Shown piece after piece: positions 33,646 through 42,441 of a DNA stretch of 64,000 nucleotides. The stretch covers positions 2,790,001 to 2,854,000 of the forward strand of contig NZ_CP107020.1 of NCBI RefSeq assembly GCF_025725725.1. Direction: 5' to 3'. The stretch comes from Brachybacterium huguangmaarense. Its GTDB lineage: Bacteria; Actinomycetota; Actinomycetes; Actinomycetales; Dermabacteraceae. Within the stretch, counting starts at the first letter, position 1. Each line of letters begins with the position of its first letter. The notes below the pieces were generated by a model. That model saw only the letters and a list, made by a program, of their open reading frames with translations, did no database searches and had not been told where the DNA came from. A program made the translations under genes and the position numbers.

Positions 33646-35310
33646 GTGACGAGCACTGACACCGCATCTCCCCAGACCGGCCAGAAGCAGGGCCGCCTCG
33701 TGAAGCTCGGCGCCGTCGGCGGCGGGTGGATCGACGAGCGCGTCGGCGGCGCGGGCCTCGTGAAGTTCTTCGCCCGCAAGATCTTCCCCGACCACTGGTC
33801 GTTCATGTTCGGAGAGGTCGCCCTCTACAGCTTCATCATCCTGCTGATCTCGGGCACCTTCCTGACGATGTTCTTCGTCCCCTCGATGGACGAGGTCGTC
33901 TACGACGGCGTGTACCAGCCCATGCAGGGCCTGCACATGTCCAAGGCCTTCGAGTCGACCCTGCATATCTCCTTCGAGCTCAAGGGCGGACTGTTCTTCC
34001 GCCAGCTGCACCACTGGGCCGCGCTGTTCTTCATGGTCGCGATCTTCGTGCACATGTTCCGCGTGTTCTTCACGGGCGCCTTCCGCAAGCCCCGCGAGCT
34101 CAACTGGGTCGTGGGCTTCACGCTCATGATCCTGGGCATGGTCGCCGGCTTCTCGGGCTACTCCCTCCCCGACGACGTGCTCTCCGGCAACGGCCTGCGC
34201 ATCGCCGAGGGCCTCATGCTCGCGATGCCGCTCGTCGGCCCCTACCTCTCGTTCTTCCTCTTCGGCGGCGAGTTCCCGGGCCACGACATCATCCCGCGCC
34301 TGTTCACGATCCACATCCTGCTGATCCCGGCGGCCATCCTCGGCCTCATCGCGATCCACATGGTGATGCTCGTGGCGCACAAGCACACGCACTACCCCGG
34401 GCCCGGCCGCACCGACAACAACGTGGTCGGCTACCCGCTGTTCCCGGTGTACACGGCCAAGGCCGGCGGCTTCTTCTTCCTGGTGTTCGGCATCATCGCG
34501 CTCGTGTCGGCGACGACGGCCATCAACCCGGTGTGGGTCTACGGCCCCTACGACCCCTCCCCCGTGTCGGCCGGCTCGCAGCCGGACTGGTACATGCTGT
34601 TCACCGACGGCGGCCTGCGCCTCATGCCGGGCTGGGAGTTCACGATCTTCGGGTACACGATCTCCTTGAACATGCTGGTCCCGCTCGGGTTCTACGGCCT
34701 GTTCCTCGCGTTCCTGGCCCTGTACCCCTGGATCGAGGCCTGGGTCACCGGGGACAAGCGCGAGCACCACGTGCTGGACTTCCCGTACCAGGCGCCCGTG
34801 CGCACCGGTCTCGGCGTCGCCTGGATCTCGATCTACCTGATCCTGTGCCTGGGCGCGACCAACGACCTCCTGGCCGTCGCGCTGCAGCTGTCGATCAACG
34901 ACCTCACCTGGGCCTACCGCATCGGCTTCTTCGTGGTGCCGGTGATCGCGTTCTACGTGACCAAGCGGCTGTGCCTGTCGCTCCAGCGCCACAAGCGCGA
35001 GCTCGCGCTGCACGGCAAGGAGACCTCGAAGGTGGTCCGCATGGAGAACGGGCAGATCCTCGAGATCCACGAGCCCCTCTCGGACTACGAGCGCTGGGTC
35101 ATGGTCTCGCCGGACCAGTACCGCCCGCTCAAGGCCGGCAAGGGCGTCTCGGGGCTGCGTGCCCGCGCCACGTCGTTCTTCTTCAAGGACTACATCGAGC
35201 CGGTCTCCCCCGCGGAGCTGCGCGCCGCCCTCGACCACGGGTCGCACGAGCAGCACCGCATCGACCACCTCATCTCGGCCACGAGCGGCAGCGACCACGA
35301 AGTGAACTGA
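33646..35310 (+). CDS. qcrB: Cytochrome bc1 complex cytochrome b subunit
   Basis: A 554-residue cytochrome b, the menaquinol-oxidising core of the bc1 complex. Heme-ligand helices carry LHHWAALFFMVAIFVHMFRVFF and TIHILLIPAAILGLIAIHMVMLVAHKHTHY; the Qo-site PDWY motif is seen in SQPDWYMLF. About eight or nine helices are present, and a long cytoplasmic C-terminus (~110 residues, charged) follows, an actinobacterial feature. GTG start; the only ribosome site, AAGGAG, lies about 12 nt upstream within the qcrA end, so translation may be coupled. Last gene of the ctaE-qcrCAB operon, followed by a strong terminator. Confidence 0.96.
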   Translation: MTSTDTASPQTGQKQGRLVKLGAVGGGWIDERVGGAGLVKFFARKIFPDHWSFMFGEVALYSFIILLISGTFLTMFFVPSMDEVVYDGVYQPMQGLHMSKAFESTLHISFELKGGLFFRQLHHWAALFFMVAIFVHMFRVFFTGAFRKPRELNWVVGFTLMILGMVAGFSGYSLPDDVLSGNGLRIAEGLMLAMPLVGPYLSFFLFGGEFPGHDIIPRLFTIHILLIPAAILGLIAIHMVMLVAHKHTHYPGPGRTDNNVVGYPLFPVYTAKAGGFFFLVFGIIALVSATTAINPVWVYGPYDPSPVSAGSQPDWYMLFTDGGLRLMPGWEFTIFGYTISLNMLVPLGFYGLFLAFLALYPWIEAWVTGDKREHHVLDFPYQAPVRTGLGVAWISIYLILCLGATNDLLAVALQLSINDLTWAYRIGFFVVPVIAFYVTKRLCLSLQRHKRELALHGKETSKVVRMENGQILEIHEPLSDYERWVMVSPDQYRPLKAGKGVSGLRARATSFFFKDYIEPVSPAELRAALDHGSHEQHRIDHLISATSGSDHEVN

Positions 35311-35344
35311 CCGCATGCGTCGCGCGGCCGAGCCGCACACGAGC

Positions 35345-35380
35345 AGAGAGGGCCCCGGGAGCGATCCCGGGGCCCTCTCT
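35345..35380 (+). terminator. Terminator of the ctaE-qcrCAB operon
   Basis: A perfect 16-bp stem with a GCGA tetraloop, 35 nt after the qcrB stop. No long T-run. Confidence 0.85.
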
Positions 35381-35481
35381 CGTCGTCGGGGCGTCTGTCC
35401 GGCGTGTGAGAGGCCTCGGAGGCCGTACGCGAGGTGACGCGGCGCGTCCCCGGCCGTCTCACCGCTCGGCCCTGCAGGCGC

Positions 35482-35487
35482 GAGGAT
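35482..35487 (+). promoter_or_regulatory. Putative leaderless -10 box
   Basis: GAGGAT ends 6 nt before the ATG at 35494; it is a weak box that could also be read as a distant ribosome site. Confidence 0.35.
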
Positions 35488-35493
35488 GGTGCG

Positions 35494-36051
35494 ATGGACC
35501 CTCGACGCTACGTCTTCCACCTCCGCACCCCGGCGACCGCCGGAGTGCCCGAGCTGCTTCCACTCGCCGCGCTCCGGCACAGAGATCCGGAGGCGTACGA
35601 GCGAGGCATGGCCGGGTACGAGGGCACGCCCGCACGCCGGCGCCTGCGCGACACCTGGATCCCCGGGCTCGAAGCCCGCTGGACGGAGGTCGTGTTGCTG
35701 TCCCCCATCCGGCCCCAGGCCCTCTGGAGGACCTGGCGGGAGGTCACGGGCACGGAGCTGCCCTCCCAGGAGTTCTGGGCGATCCCCGTCGAGGACATCG
35801 GCCCGGCGGTCGTGCTCGACCGTCGGGAGAGCCGCACGGGCGAGGCGCTCCTGCCGCAGGAGGTCGAGGCCCTCGACGTCGAGCGCTATCGATCCGCGCC
35901 GGAGACCACGGCGCGCAACCGCGACTGGCTGGCTCAGCTGGCGCGTGAGGGCCGCCGTGGGGCGTGGTTCCAGGGAACTCCCCACGTGCTGACGCGCGGG
36001 CCCGTGCCGCTCGCGCGAGCCGAGGTCACCGACTGGCGCGGCGATGCATGA
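35494..36051 (+). CDS. Hypothetical protein
   Basis: A 185-residue soluble protein I do not recognise. It is rich in Arg, Trp and Pro, with VFHLRTPATAGVPELLPLAALRHRDPEAYERGM at the start and a repeated Trp pattern (ARWTEVVLL, LWRTWREV, NRDWLAQL, GAWFQGTPHVLTRG). There is no signal peptide, membrane helix or catalytic motif I can name. Codon use is the normal GC-rich type, so it is a true coding frame. It has no counterpart in the otherwise conserved qcrB-ctaF interval and so looks like a lineage-specific gene. Confidence 0.65.
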   Translation: MDPRRYVFHLRTPATAGVPELLPLAALRHRDPEAYERGMAGYEGTPARRRLRDTWIPGLEARWTEVVLLSPIRPQALWRTWREVTGTELPSQEFWAIPVEDIGPAVVLDRRESRTGEALLPQEVEALDVERYRSAPETTARNRDWLAQLAREGRRGAWFQGTPHVLTRGPVPLARAEVTDWRGDA

Positions 36052-36238
36052 GATCGATCGGGCAGACTGCATTAATACACTCTTTCCCCGCTGTATATGA
36101 GTCTACGACCGCGAGGTGCTGTCACTCGGCAAGTGCCGCCCCGTGAACGCCTCGAGGCGCGCCGAGCCCGAGGAGGTTCCTCGGACCGCGCCCCCCTGGT
36201 GTCATCCCGTCAGCGGGCGGCGGGCGGCCGTGTGGCCG

Positions 36239-36484
36239 TCAGCGCTTGCCTGCGGCGAGATCCACGAGGTAGCGACCGGCGATCAGGCTGATGCGTCGAT
36301 CGGCCGAGCGCAGCGCCTTGATGGCCCGCACGGGCTGGTCGTGCGGGTCGATGTCGGCGTCCTGGAGGATCGAGATCGCCCAGGCCGCACCTCGCTCGAG
36401 GGACGCGTCGTCGGCGAAGATGCCGCGCACCTGCATGTCGGCCTCGTCGGTCGCGCTGCGTCGGTTGAAGTACCCCAGGGGCAT
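36239..36484 (-). CDS. Small hypothetical protein
   Basis: An 81-residue protein I do not recognise. It begins MPLGYFNRRSATDEADMQV and continues as a helical, acidic-to-basic sequence (ASLERGAAWAISILQDADIDPHDQPVRAIKALRSADRRISLIAGRYL as overlapping helices). The ATG has a strong AGGAGG ribosome site 6 nt upstream, which supports a real gene. It lies on the minus strand downstream of the ctaCDF operon, after a terminator and a 54-bp palindrome, so it should have its own promoter; none is obvious. The sequence GYFNRRSATDEADMQVRG hints at conservation pressure, but I can assign no family. Confidence 0.6.
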   Translation of the reverse strand: MPLGYFNRRSATDEADMQVRGIFADDASLERGAAWAISILQDADIDPHDQPVRAIKALRSADRRISLIAGRYLVDLAAGKR

Positions 36485-36669
36485 GCCATCCTCCTCGATG
36501 TCACGGCTCGTGCGTCGGGGTTCGCGAGCTCCTGCTCGCGTCCGTCTGCTGAGGTCGACGCTACCAGGAGCGCGGGGCGCCGCGACGGGACGTCACGGGG
36601 CATCACCACGCCGCGGACGGCGGCAGGGACCAGGCCTGGGTGCCTCCTTCGGGGGCGGTGGTCGGCGAG

Positions 36670-36723
36670 GGGACGCTGGTGAGGTGCACGGGCGATATCG
36701 CCCGTGCACCTCACCAGCGTCCC
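36670..36723. repeat. 54-bp perfect palindrome
   Basis: Two 27-nt arms with no spacer, centred on GATATC (36694-36699). The arms include GGTGCACGGGC and its complement. Immediately outside, 36669/36724 mismatch. I found no second copy in the window. It could be a bidirectional terminator, a cruciform-forming site or an operator. Confidence 0.9.
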
Positions 36724-36821
36724 GTCCAGGACATCACGCGCCCGCACGCCCGGCGCCGGGCGGCCCGGGGCGTGCTGACGGCCCTGCGCCTCCACGCCTC
36801 CACACCCCCTCTCGCACGACG

Positions 36822-36864
36822 CACAGCGGCCCGGCATCGCACGGGGCGATGCCGGGCCGCTGTG
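36822..36864 (-). terminator. Terminator of the ctaC-ctaD-ctaF operon
   Basis: A perfect 19-bp stem with a 5-nt loop, starting 17 nt after the ctaF stop codon on the minus strand. Confidence 0.85.
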
Positions 36865-36881
36865 GAGGCCGTGGGCCGGGC

Positions 36882-37298
36882 TCAGTGGGCGTAAGTGCCG
36901 CGGTTGAACTCCATGACCCAGCCGGTGATGCCGTAGATCGCGACGACGGCGCCCAGGCCCGAGATCCACCAGCCGGCGGCGACGCCGAGGAACACCATCG
37001 CCGCGGCGATCGCGGTCCACAGGGGCCACCAGCTGTACGGGGCGAACGAGCCCTGGATGCCGGCGTCCGCCGAGACCGGGGCGGACTCGTCGTCCTCCGG
37101 GCGGTCCGGATGGCGACGGGCGTTGATGCCCGTCACCGCGGAGATCATGCCGCTCATGCCGCCGGCCATGAGGATCGCGGCGAAGCCCATGGGCTCGAGG
37201 CCCAGCAGCTCGTACCTCGAGGTGACGATGCCGTACGCGCACGCCACGACGAGGAAGAACACCATCAGGATCAGGAAGATCCGGGAGGTCGTACGCAT
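36882..37298 (-). CDS. ctaF: Cytochrome c oxidase subunit IV (actinobacterial CtaF)
   Basis: A 138-residue subunit unique to actinobacterial aa3 oxidases. Four hydrophobic helices are visible: FLILMVFFLVVACAYGIV, MGFAAILMAGGMSGMI, LWTAIAAAMVFLGVAAGW and GAVVAIYGITGWVMEFN. A charged loop (ARRHPDRPEDDES) separates the two pairs. The ATG follows the ctaD stop by 1 nt, so the two are translationally linked. A counterpart (Rv2199c) lies beside ctaC in M. tuberculosis, but there ctaD is elsewhere; the compact ctaC-ctaD-ctaF order here is like that of Streptomyces. Confidence 0.95.
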   Translation of the reverse strand: MRTTSRIFLILMVFFLVVACAYGIVTSRYELLGLEPMGFAAILMAGGMSGMISAVTGINARRHPDRPEDDESAPVSADAGIQGSFAPYSWWPLWTAIAAAMVFLGVAAGWWISGLGAVVAIYGITGWVMEFNRGTYAH

Positions 37299-37299
37299 A

Positions 37300-39012
37300 T
37301 CAGTTGCTGCTCCTGTTCTTCACGGGCTCCTCGTGCAGCACGTGGTCGACGGCCGCCACCTCGGGGTGGTGCAGGTCGAACGCGGGACGCTCGGACCGCA
37401 CGCGGGGCAGCTCGTGGAAGTTGTGACGCGGCGGCGGGCACGTGGTCGCCCACTCGAGGGAGGCGCCGTAGCCCCACGGGTCGTCCACCGTCACACGCGG
37501 CGCCCGCATGTGGGAGATGACGACGTTGAAGATGAACGGCAGGGTGGACACGCCGATGATGAACGCGCCGATCGTGGAGATCTGGTTCATCCAGTCGAAC
37601 CCGTCCTCCGCGAGGTAGTTGACGTAGCGGCGGGGAGCGCCGAGCACGCCGAGCCAGTGCTGGATCAGGAACGTCATGTGGAACCCGATCATGAGCAGCC
37701 AGAAGTGCCACACGCCGATCTTCTCGCTCAGGCGGTACCCGAACATCTTGGGCCACCAGAAGTAGAAGCCCGCGAACATCTCGAAGGCGACCGTGCCGAA
37801 GATGACGTAGTGGAAGTGGGCCACCACGAAGTAAGTGTCCGAGAGGTGGAAGTCCAGGATCGGGCTCGACAGGATCACGCCGGTCAGGCCGCCGAAGAGG
37901 AACGTCGTCATGAACCCGAGCGTGAACAGCATCGGGGTCTCGAACGTCACCGAGCCGCGCCACATGGTGCCGACCCAGTTGCAGAACTTCACGCCCGTGG
38001 GCACCGCGATGAGCATCGTCATGAAGGAGAAGAAGTTCAGCATGACCGCGCCGGTCGTGAACATGTGGTGGGCCCACACCGTCACCGACAGCGCCGCGAT
38101 CGAGATCGTGGCGTACACGAGAGTCTTGTAGCCGAAGATCGGCTTGCGCGAGAACGCGGGGATGACCTCGGAGGCGATGCCGAAGAACGGCAGCGCGAGC
38201 ACGTACACCTCGGGGTGCCCGAAGAACCAGAACAGGTGCTGCCACAGCACCGGTCCGCCGTTGGCCGGGTCGAAGATGAGCGCGTCGAAGCGGCGGTCGG
38301 CGCCGAGGGCCATGAGGGCCGACGCCAGGGGCGGGAAGGCCATCAGCACGAGCACAGCCGTGATGAGGGTGTTCCAGGTGAAGATCGGCATCCGGAACAT
38401 GGTCATGCCGGGCATGCGCATGCAGATGATGGTGGTGATGAAGTTGACCGAGCCCAGGATCGTGCCGAAGCCCTGCAACCCCAGTCCGAAGACCCAGAGA
38501 TCACCGCCTAGGCCTGGTGTGAACGTCGTGTCCGACAAGGGCGCGTAGGCGAACCAGCCGAACGAGGCCGCGCCCTGGGGGGTGAGGAAGCCCGCCACCA
38601 CGATGAGCGAGCCGAACAGGGTCAGCCAGAACGCGAACATGTTCAGCCGCGGGAACGCCATGTCGACGGCGCCGATCTGCAGCGGCACCAGGTAATTGGC
38701 GAAGCCGTTGAACAGCGGGGTGCCGAACATCAGCAGCATGATCGTGCCGTGCATCGTGAACAGCTGGTTGTACTGGTCCTTGGAGACCACGACCTGCAGG
38801 CCGGGCTCCCACAGCTCCGCACGGATCATGAGCGCGAGCACACCGCCGAAGCAGAAGAACGCGAAGGCCATGCCCATGTACATCATGCCGATCAGCTTGT
38901 GATCGGTCGTGGTCAGGAGGTTGAAGAACTTCTTGCCCAGCGTGGTCGGCTGCGTCTCCGGCACGAAGTGCTCGGTGCCGACGGTCGGGGCGACGGGGGT
39001 TCCCGTGGTCAC
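37300..39012 (-). CDS. ctaD: Cytochrome c oxidase subunit I
   Basis: A 570-residue catalytic subunit of the aa3 oxidase that reduces oxygen to water at the heme a3-CuB centre and pumps protons. Twelve helices are expected. Key segments: [25 protein letters not shown] (low-spin heme His, helix II), [23 protein letters not shown] (CuB His and the Tyr linked to it, helix VI), WAHHMFTTG (two CuB His) and [13 protein letters not shown] (heme ligands, helix X). GTG start at 39012 overlaps the ctaC stop as GTGA. The C-terminus reaches into the 1-nt gap before ctaF. Confidence 0.97.
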   Translation of the reverse strand: MTTGTPVAPTVGTEHFVPETQPTTLGKKFFNLLTTTDHKLIGMMYMGMAFAFFCFGGVLALMIRAELWEPGLQVVVSKDQYNQLFTMHGTIMLLMFGTPLFNGFANYLVPLQIGAVDMAFPRLNMFAFWLTLFGSLIVVAGFLTPQGAASFGWFAYAPLSDTTFTPGLGGDLWVFGLGLQGFGTILGSVNFITTIICMRMPGMTMFRMPIFTWNTLITAVLVLMAFPPLASALMALGADRRFDALIFDPANGGPVLWQHLFWFFGHPEVYVLALPFFGIASEVIPAFSRKPIFGYKTLVYATISIAALSVTVWAHHMFTTGAVMLNFFSFMTMLIAVPTGVKFCNWVGTMWRGSVTFETPMLFTLGFMTTFLFGGLTGVILSSPILDFHLSDTYFVVAHFHYVIFGTVAFEMFAGFYFWWPKMFGYRLSEKIGVWHFWLLMIGFHMTFLIQHWLGVLGAPRRYVNYLAEDGFDWMNQISTIGAFIIGVSTLPFIFNVVISHMRAPRVTVDDPWGYGASLEWATTCPPPRHNFHELPRVRSERPAFDLHHPEVAAVDHVLHEEPVKNRSSN

Positions 39013-39914
39013 TTCGCGTCCTCCTTCTCGTCCTGCAGAGCCTTGTCGGTGCGATCGCGCATGTTCCAGTCACGCTGCTCGCGGTTGAGGTCCACGCTCA
39101 GCTGACCCGAGTTGCCCTCGTCGCGCAGATCCTGCAGGTGCTGCTCGAACTCCTCGGGCGAGACCACCTTGACGTTGAAGAGCATGTCGGAGTGGTACTC
39201 GCCGCACAGCTCGGCGCACTTGCCGCGGTAGGTGCCCTCCTTGGTGGGGGTCACCTGGAAGGTGTTGGTGTGCCCCGGGAACATGTCCTTCTTGTAAAGG
39301 AAGTCGGTGATCCAGAAGGAGTGCACGACGTCGCGGGAGTCGAGGGTGAACTCGACGGTCTCGTTGACCGGGAGGTAGAGCACGGGCAGGGAGTCCTCGG
39401 CGCCCTCGGTGCCGGTCTCGAAGGACTGCACGCCCGCGGGCTCGTGGACGTCGGCGTCCACGTAGTTGAAGTCCCAGCTCCACTGCTTGGCCACGACGTT
39501 GACGGTCAGGTCGGGCTGGGCGCTGACGTCCTCGGTCGAGGCGACGTCGCGCTGGGTGAAGTAGAACAGCGACATGATCATCACGACCGGGATGAGCGTG
39601 AAGATCATCTCGAGCGGCACGTGGTAGCGCAGCTGGATCGGGAAGCCGGTGTCGCCCTTGCGGCGACGGTAGGCGATCGCGCACCAGATGATGAGGGCCC
39701 AGACGATGAGGCCGACGATCACGAGGGCGGCCCACGAGCCGACCCACATGTGCATGATCCGGCCGGTCTGGTTGGTGACCTCGTGCTCGGAGTCGCCGGG
39801 CAGATAGCCGCGCTTCTGCTCGGCCGTGCATCCGGCGAGCGCGAGCGATGCCAGCACGAGGCCCGCGGCCAGACGGGCCGTGCGCCTCGGGCGATGAGGA
39901 GTCTGGGGGATCAC
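39009..39914 (-). CDS. ctaC: Cytochrome c oxidase subunit II
   Basis: A 301-residue electron-entry subunit. The N-terminus is a lipoprotein signal with lipobox LALAGC (lipidated Cys29). Two transmembrane helices follow ([21 protein letters not shown] and [20 protein letters not shown]), then the cupredoxin domain with [25 protein letters not shown] and the complete CuA site [13 protein letters not shown] charged C-terminal tail ends the protein. I chose the GTG at 39914, which has GGAAGG 7 nt upstream and starts just before the basic signal-peptide region. It heads the ctaC-ctaD-ctaF operon. A TATGAT box lies about 165 nt upstream. Confidence 0.95.
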   Translation of the reverse strand: MIPQTPHRPRRTARLAAGLVLASLALAGCTAEQKRGYLPGDSEHEVTNQTGRIMHMWVGSWAALVIVGLIVWALIIWCAIAYRRRKGDTGFPIQLRYHVPLEMIFTLIPVVMIMSLFYFTQRDVASTEDVSAQPDLTVNVVAKQWSWDFNYVDADVHEPAGVQSFETGTEGAEDSLPVLYLPVNETVEFTLDSRDVVHSFWITDFLYKKDMFPGHTNTFQVTPTKEGTYRGKCAELCGEYHSDMLFNVKVVSPEEFEQHLQDLRDEGNSGQLSVDLNREQRDWNMRDRTDKALQDEKEDAK

Positions 39915-40079
39915 AGGATGACCTTCCGCTCTTCTTCCCCTGCCGTCCCGAGGAGAGGGGACGCTGTGCAGGAGGTCGTTGACGATCAGGGTTGGGGCTG
40001 ACCCCTCCGCCGCGGCCCGAACCCGTCGGATGCGCACGGCGCATGGGATCGGAGCGCCGGGACGTGACGGCACGTCGTC

Positions 40080-40085
40080 ATCATA
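40080..40085 (-). promoter_or_regulatory. Putative -10 box of the ctaC operon
   Basis: Minus-strand TATGAT, about 165 nt before the GTG of ctaC. The leader would be long (~160 nt). No convincing -35. Confidence 0.45.
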
Positions 40086-40131
40086 CCCGGTCACGACCCG
40101 GCCGCGAGCACGGACACTCCCGCGGACGGGA

Positions 40132-40170
40132 GCGGCCCGGGCATCCTCCGCAGGAGGACACCCGGGCCGC
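40132..40170 (-). terminator. Terminator of the HesB/ErpA gene
   Basis: A 10-bp outer and a 6-bp inner stem around a CA/CA internal loop, with loop GCA, 18 nt after the stop codon. Confidence 0.8.
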
Positions 40171-40188
40171 ATCACGGCGCCGAGGCGA

Positions 40189-40554
40189 TCAGCTGAACGA
40201 GTCGCCGCACGCGCACGAGCTCTGGGCATTGGGGTTGTCGATCGTGAAGCCCTGCTTCTCGATCGTGTCGGCGAAGTCGATGACGGCGCCCGTGAGGTAC
40301 GGGGTGCTCATCTTGTCGACGACGACCTCGACGCCGTCGAAGTCGACCGCCGCGTCGCCGTCGAGCAGACGCTCGTCGAAGTAGAGCTGGTAGATCAGGC
40401 CCGAGCAGCCGCCGGGCTGGACGGCGATCCGCAGACGCAGGTCGTCGCGGCCCTCCTGCTCGAGCAGGGAGGTGACCTTCGCGGCCGCCTCCGGCGTCAG
40501 GGTCACGCCGTGAGCGGGCGCGGTCTCGGTGCGCTCGATGGACGTGGTCGTCAT
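40189..40554 (-). CDS. erpA: HesB/IscA/ErpA family iron-sulfur cluster insertion protein
   Basis: A 121-residue A-type Fe-S carrier that passes clusters to apoproteins. The three conserved cysteines are in place: PGGCSGLIYQ near residue 50 and SSCACGDSFS at the very end. The LTPEAAAKVTSLLEQEG start and VVVDKMSTPYLTGAVIDF centre are typical. The ATG at 40554 has AGGAGGT 6 nt upstream. It lies directly upstream of the cytochrome oxidase operon on the same strand but behind its own terminator. M. tuberculosis has the same family (Rv2204c) close to ctaC. It may serve the Rieske subunit and other Fe-S enzymes (inference). Confidence 0.93.
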   Translation of the reverse strand: MTTTSIERTETAPAHGVTLTPEAAAKVTSLLEQEGRDDLRLRIAVQPGGCSGLIYQLYFDERLLDGDAAVDFDGVEVVVDKMSTPYLTGAVIDFADTIEKQGFTIDNPNAQSSCACGDSFS

Positions 40555-40684
40555 GGATGTACCTCCTGGGGACGGTTCGCCCCCAGCCTACGCCCCCGCT
40601 CCCCCGCAGAGGAGACCCCGGACGTGCGTCCGCGCACGGCGCAACGGGAGGCTCTCGCGACGTGCCGCGAGCCGGCCGGGTCGA

Positions 40685-40948
40685 TCAGCCGAAGCCGTGC
40701 AGCACGGCCAGCAGCATGACCCCGCCGAAGCCGAGCGCCCCGCCGAGCACGGCCGCGACCGATGCCTCCCGCTGGGTGGGCCGTGCCAGGGCGAGCGCGA
40801 ACGCGGCGAGGACCACGGCGAGGAGCCAGATCCCGGCCCACGGCCCGACGGCGAAGGTGAGCACCGCCGTGGTCACGAGGGCCAGGAAGAGGAAGGGGAC
40901 GGCGAGCGGCGAGACCCGGACCGGCTGCCGGGGCGGCTGGTCGGTCAT
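40685..40948 (-). CDS. Small integral membrane protein (possibly DUF3017-like)
   Basis: An 87-residue protein with about three hydrophobic helices: SPLAVPFLFLALVTTAVLTF, AGIWLLAVVLAAFALALA and VAAVLGGALGFGGVMLLAVL. A short Pro/Arg-rich N-terminus precedes them. The layout resembles DUF3017-type actinobacterial membrane proteins, but the match is weak. Its ATG overlaps the stop of the M20 peptidase gene as ATGA, so the two are co-translated. The function is unknown. Confidence 0.7.
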   Translation of the reverse strand: MTDQPPRQPVRVSPLAVPFLFLALVTTAVLTFAVGPWAGIWLLAVVLAAFALALARPTQREASVAAVLGGALGFGGVMLLAVLHGFG

Positions 40949-42369
40949 GCCGCGGAGCCGCGCTCGGGGCCGCCGCGCAGGGTCTCGGCGTCGCGCAGCA
41001 GCAGCGCCTCGGCGACGCACACCCGCGCGAACTCGCCCAGGTGCAGGGACTCGTCGATGCCGTGCGCGCGGGAATCGGGGTCCTCGACCCCGGTCACGAG
41101 CACCTCGGCGCCCGGGAACACCTCGAGCAGGTCGGCGATGAACGGGATCGAGCCGCCGAGACCGGTGTCGACGGGCTCGGTGCCCCATGCGCGGCTGAAC
41201 GCGCTGCGGGCCAGCGCCATCGCGGCGGTGTCCTCGCCGGCCTGGAAGGGGCGGCCCTCCTCGCCGCGGGCCACCTCGACCTGGGCGCCGAAGGGCGCGT
41301 GCTCGAGCAGGTGGCGCTCGAGGGCCTCCATGGCGGCGCGCGGGTCCTGACCGGGCGGGATGCGCAGCGAGAGCTTGGCGCGTGCGGCGGGCACGAGCGT
41401 GTTGGAGGCGCGGGCGACCTCGGGCGCGTCGATCCCGAGCACCGCCAGGGCGGGGCGGGTCCACAGCCGCGCCGCGACCGGGCCGCTGCCGGCGAGCCGG
41501 ACGCCGTCGAGGACACCGGCGTCACGCCGGTAGTCGACCTCGGGCATCTCGACGGACGGGTCCTCGGCCCGCACGAGCCCCTCGACCGCGACCTCCCCGT
41601 CCTCGTCGTGCAACGTGGCCACGAGACGTGACAGCAGGGTCAGGGAGTCCAGCACGGGGCCGCCGAACATGCCCGAGTGGACCGCGTGGCGCAGGACGCG
41701 GACGGTCACGGTCAGGTCGACGACGCCGCGCAGGCTCGTGGTCAGCGCGGGCGTGCCGACCGCCCAGTTGGCGGAGTCCGCGACGATGATGAGGTCGGCC
41801 GAGAGGTCCTCGGCGTAGGTCTCGATGAAGGGGCGGAAGGTCGGCGAGCCGGCCTCCTCCTCCCCCTCGACGAACACCGTGACGCCGATGCCCCGCTCGG
41901 CGAGCTCGTCGCCGACCAGGCGCAGCGCCGTCACGTGGGCCATCACCCCCGCCTTGTCGTCGGCCGCCCCGCGCCCGTAGAGACGGTCGCCCCGGCGCTC
42001 GGGCTCGAACGGCGACGAGGTCCACGTGCTCTCGTCGCCCGTGGGCTGCACGTCGTGGTGGGCGTACAGCAGGACGGTGGGCCGCCCCTCGCGCGCGGGA
42101 CGGCGGGCGATGACGGCGGGCGAGCCTCCCTCGACCCGTTCGATGCGCACGTCCGGCAGCCCCGTGGAGGCGAGCAGCTCGGCGACCGCCTTCGCGCTGC
42201 GCTCGACGGGCTCGCGGTCATAGCCCGCGAAGGCGATCGACGGGATGCGCACGAGGGACTCGAGGTCGGCGACGGAGCGGTCGAGGATCCCCTCGAGACG
42301 CTCGCGCAGCGCGGCGACGTAGGCGGGAGCTGAATCGGCGGGACCGGCGGGATGAGAGGTGGAGGCCAT
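40945..42369 (-). CDS. M20 family dipeptidase/metallopeptidase
   Basis: A 474-residue zinc peptidase of the M20 (PepV/CNDP-like) family that hydrolyses dipeptides or related amides. The di-zinc centre is visible in order: YAHHDVQPTGD near residue 105, GRGAADDKAG near residue 138 (bridging Asp), VEGEEEAGSP near residue 170 (catalytic and metal Glu), VADSAN near residue 197 and HGIDESLHLGEF near the end (final His). The lid/dimerisation domain lies in between (VLRHAVHSGMFGG). ATG start at 42369 with TAGCGT 7 nt upstream. It heads a two-gene operon with the small membrane protein. Confidence 0.92.
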   Translation of the reverse strand: MASTSHPAGPADSAPAYVAALRERLEGILDRSVADLESLVRIPSIAFAGYDREPVERSAKAVAELLASTGLPDVRIERVEGGSPAVIARRPAREGRPTVLLYAHHDVQPTGDESTWTSSPFEPERRGDRLYGRGAADDKAGVMAHVTALRLVGDELAERGIGVTVFVEGEEEAGSPTFRPFIETYAEDLSADLIIVADSANWAVGTPALTTSLRGVVDLTVTVRVLRHAVHSGMFGGPVLDSLTLLSRLVATLHDEDGEVAVEGLVRAEDPSVEMPEVDYRRDAGVLDGVRLAGSGPVAARLWTRPALAVLGIDAPEVARASNTLVPAARAKLSLRIPPGQDPRAAMEALERHLLEHAPFGAQVEVARGEEGRPFQAGEDTAAMALARSAFSRAWGTEPVDTGLGGSIPFIADLLEVFPGAEVLVTGVEDPDSRAHGIDESLHLGEFARVCVAEALLLRDAETLRGGPERGSAA

Positions 42370-42376
42370 GGCGCTC

Positions 42377-42435
42377 ACGCTATCGCGCGCGGCGCCGCGT
42401 CGGAGGCCGGGGGCCCGGCGTCCTCCGCCTAGAAT
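42377..42435. promoter_or_regulatory. Divergent leaderless promoters of the M20 peptidase and DUF3043 genes
   Basis: TAGCGT on the minus strand (42377-42382) ends 7 nt before the peptidase ATG. TAGAAT on the plus strand (42430-42435) ends 6 nt before the DUF3043 GTG. Both genes fit leaderless transcription from a 72-nt intergenic region. Confidence 0.6.
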
Positions 42436-42441
42436 GCACGG

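Larger units (their letters stand above)
36485..36881. other. Intergenic region between the 81-residue gene and ctaF
   Basis: About 400 nt without a gene. It contains the ctaF terminator hairpin (36822-36864) and a 54-bp perfect palindrome (36670-36723). The remainder is GC-rich with no open frame I trust. Confidence 0.7.

Noticed and set aside
32425-36072. Long minus-strand open frame opposite qcrA and qcrB
   Set aside because: Antisense to highly conserved respiratory genes; low-complexity translation with no recognisable motif.
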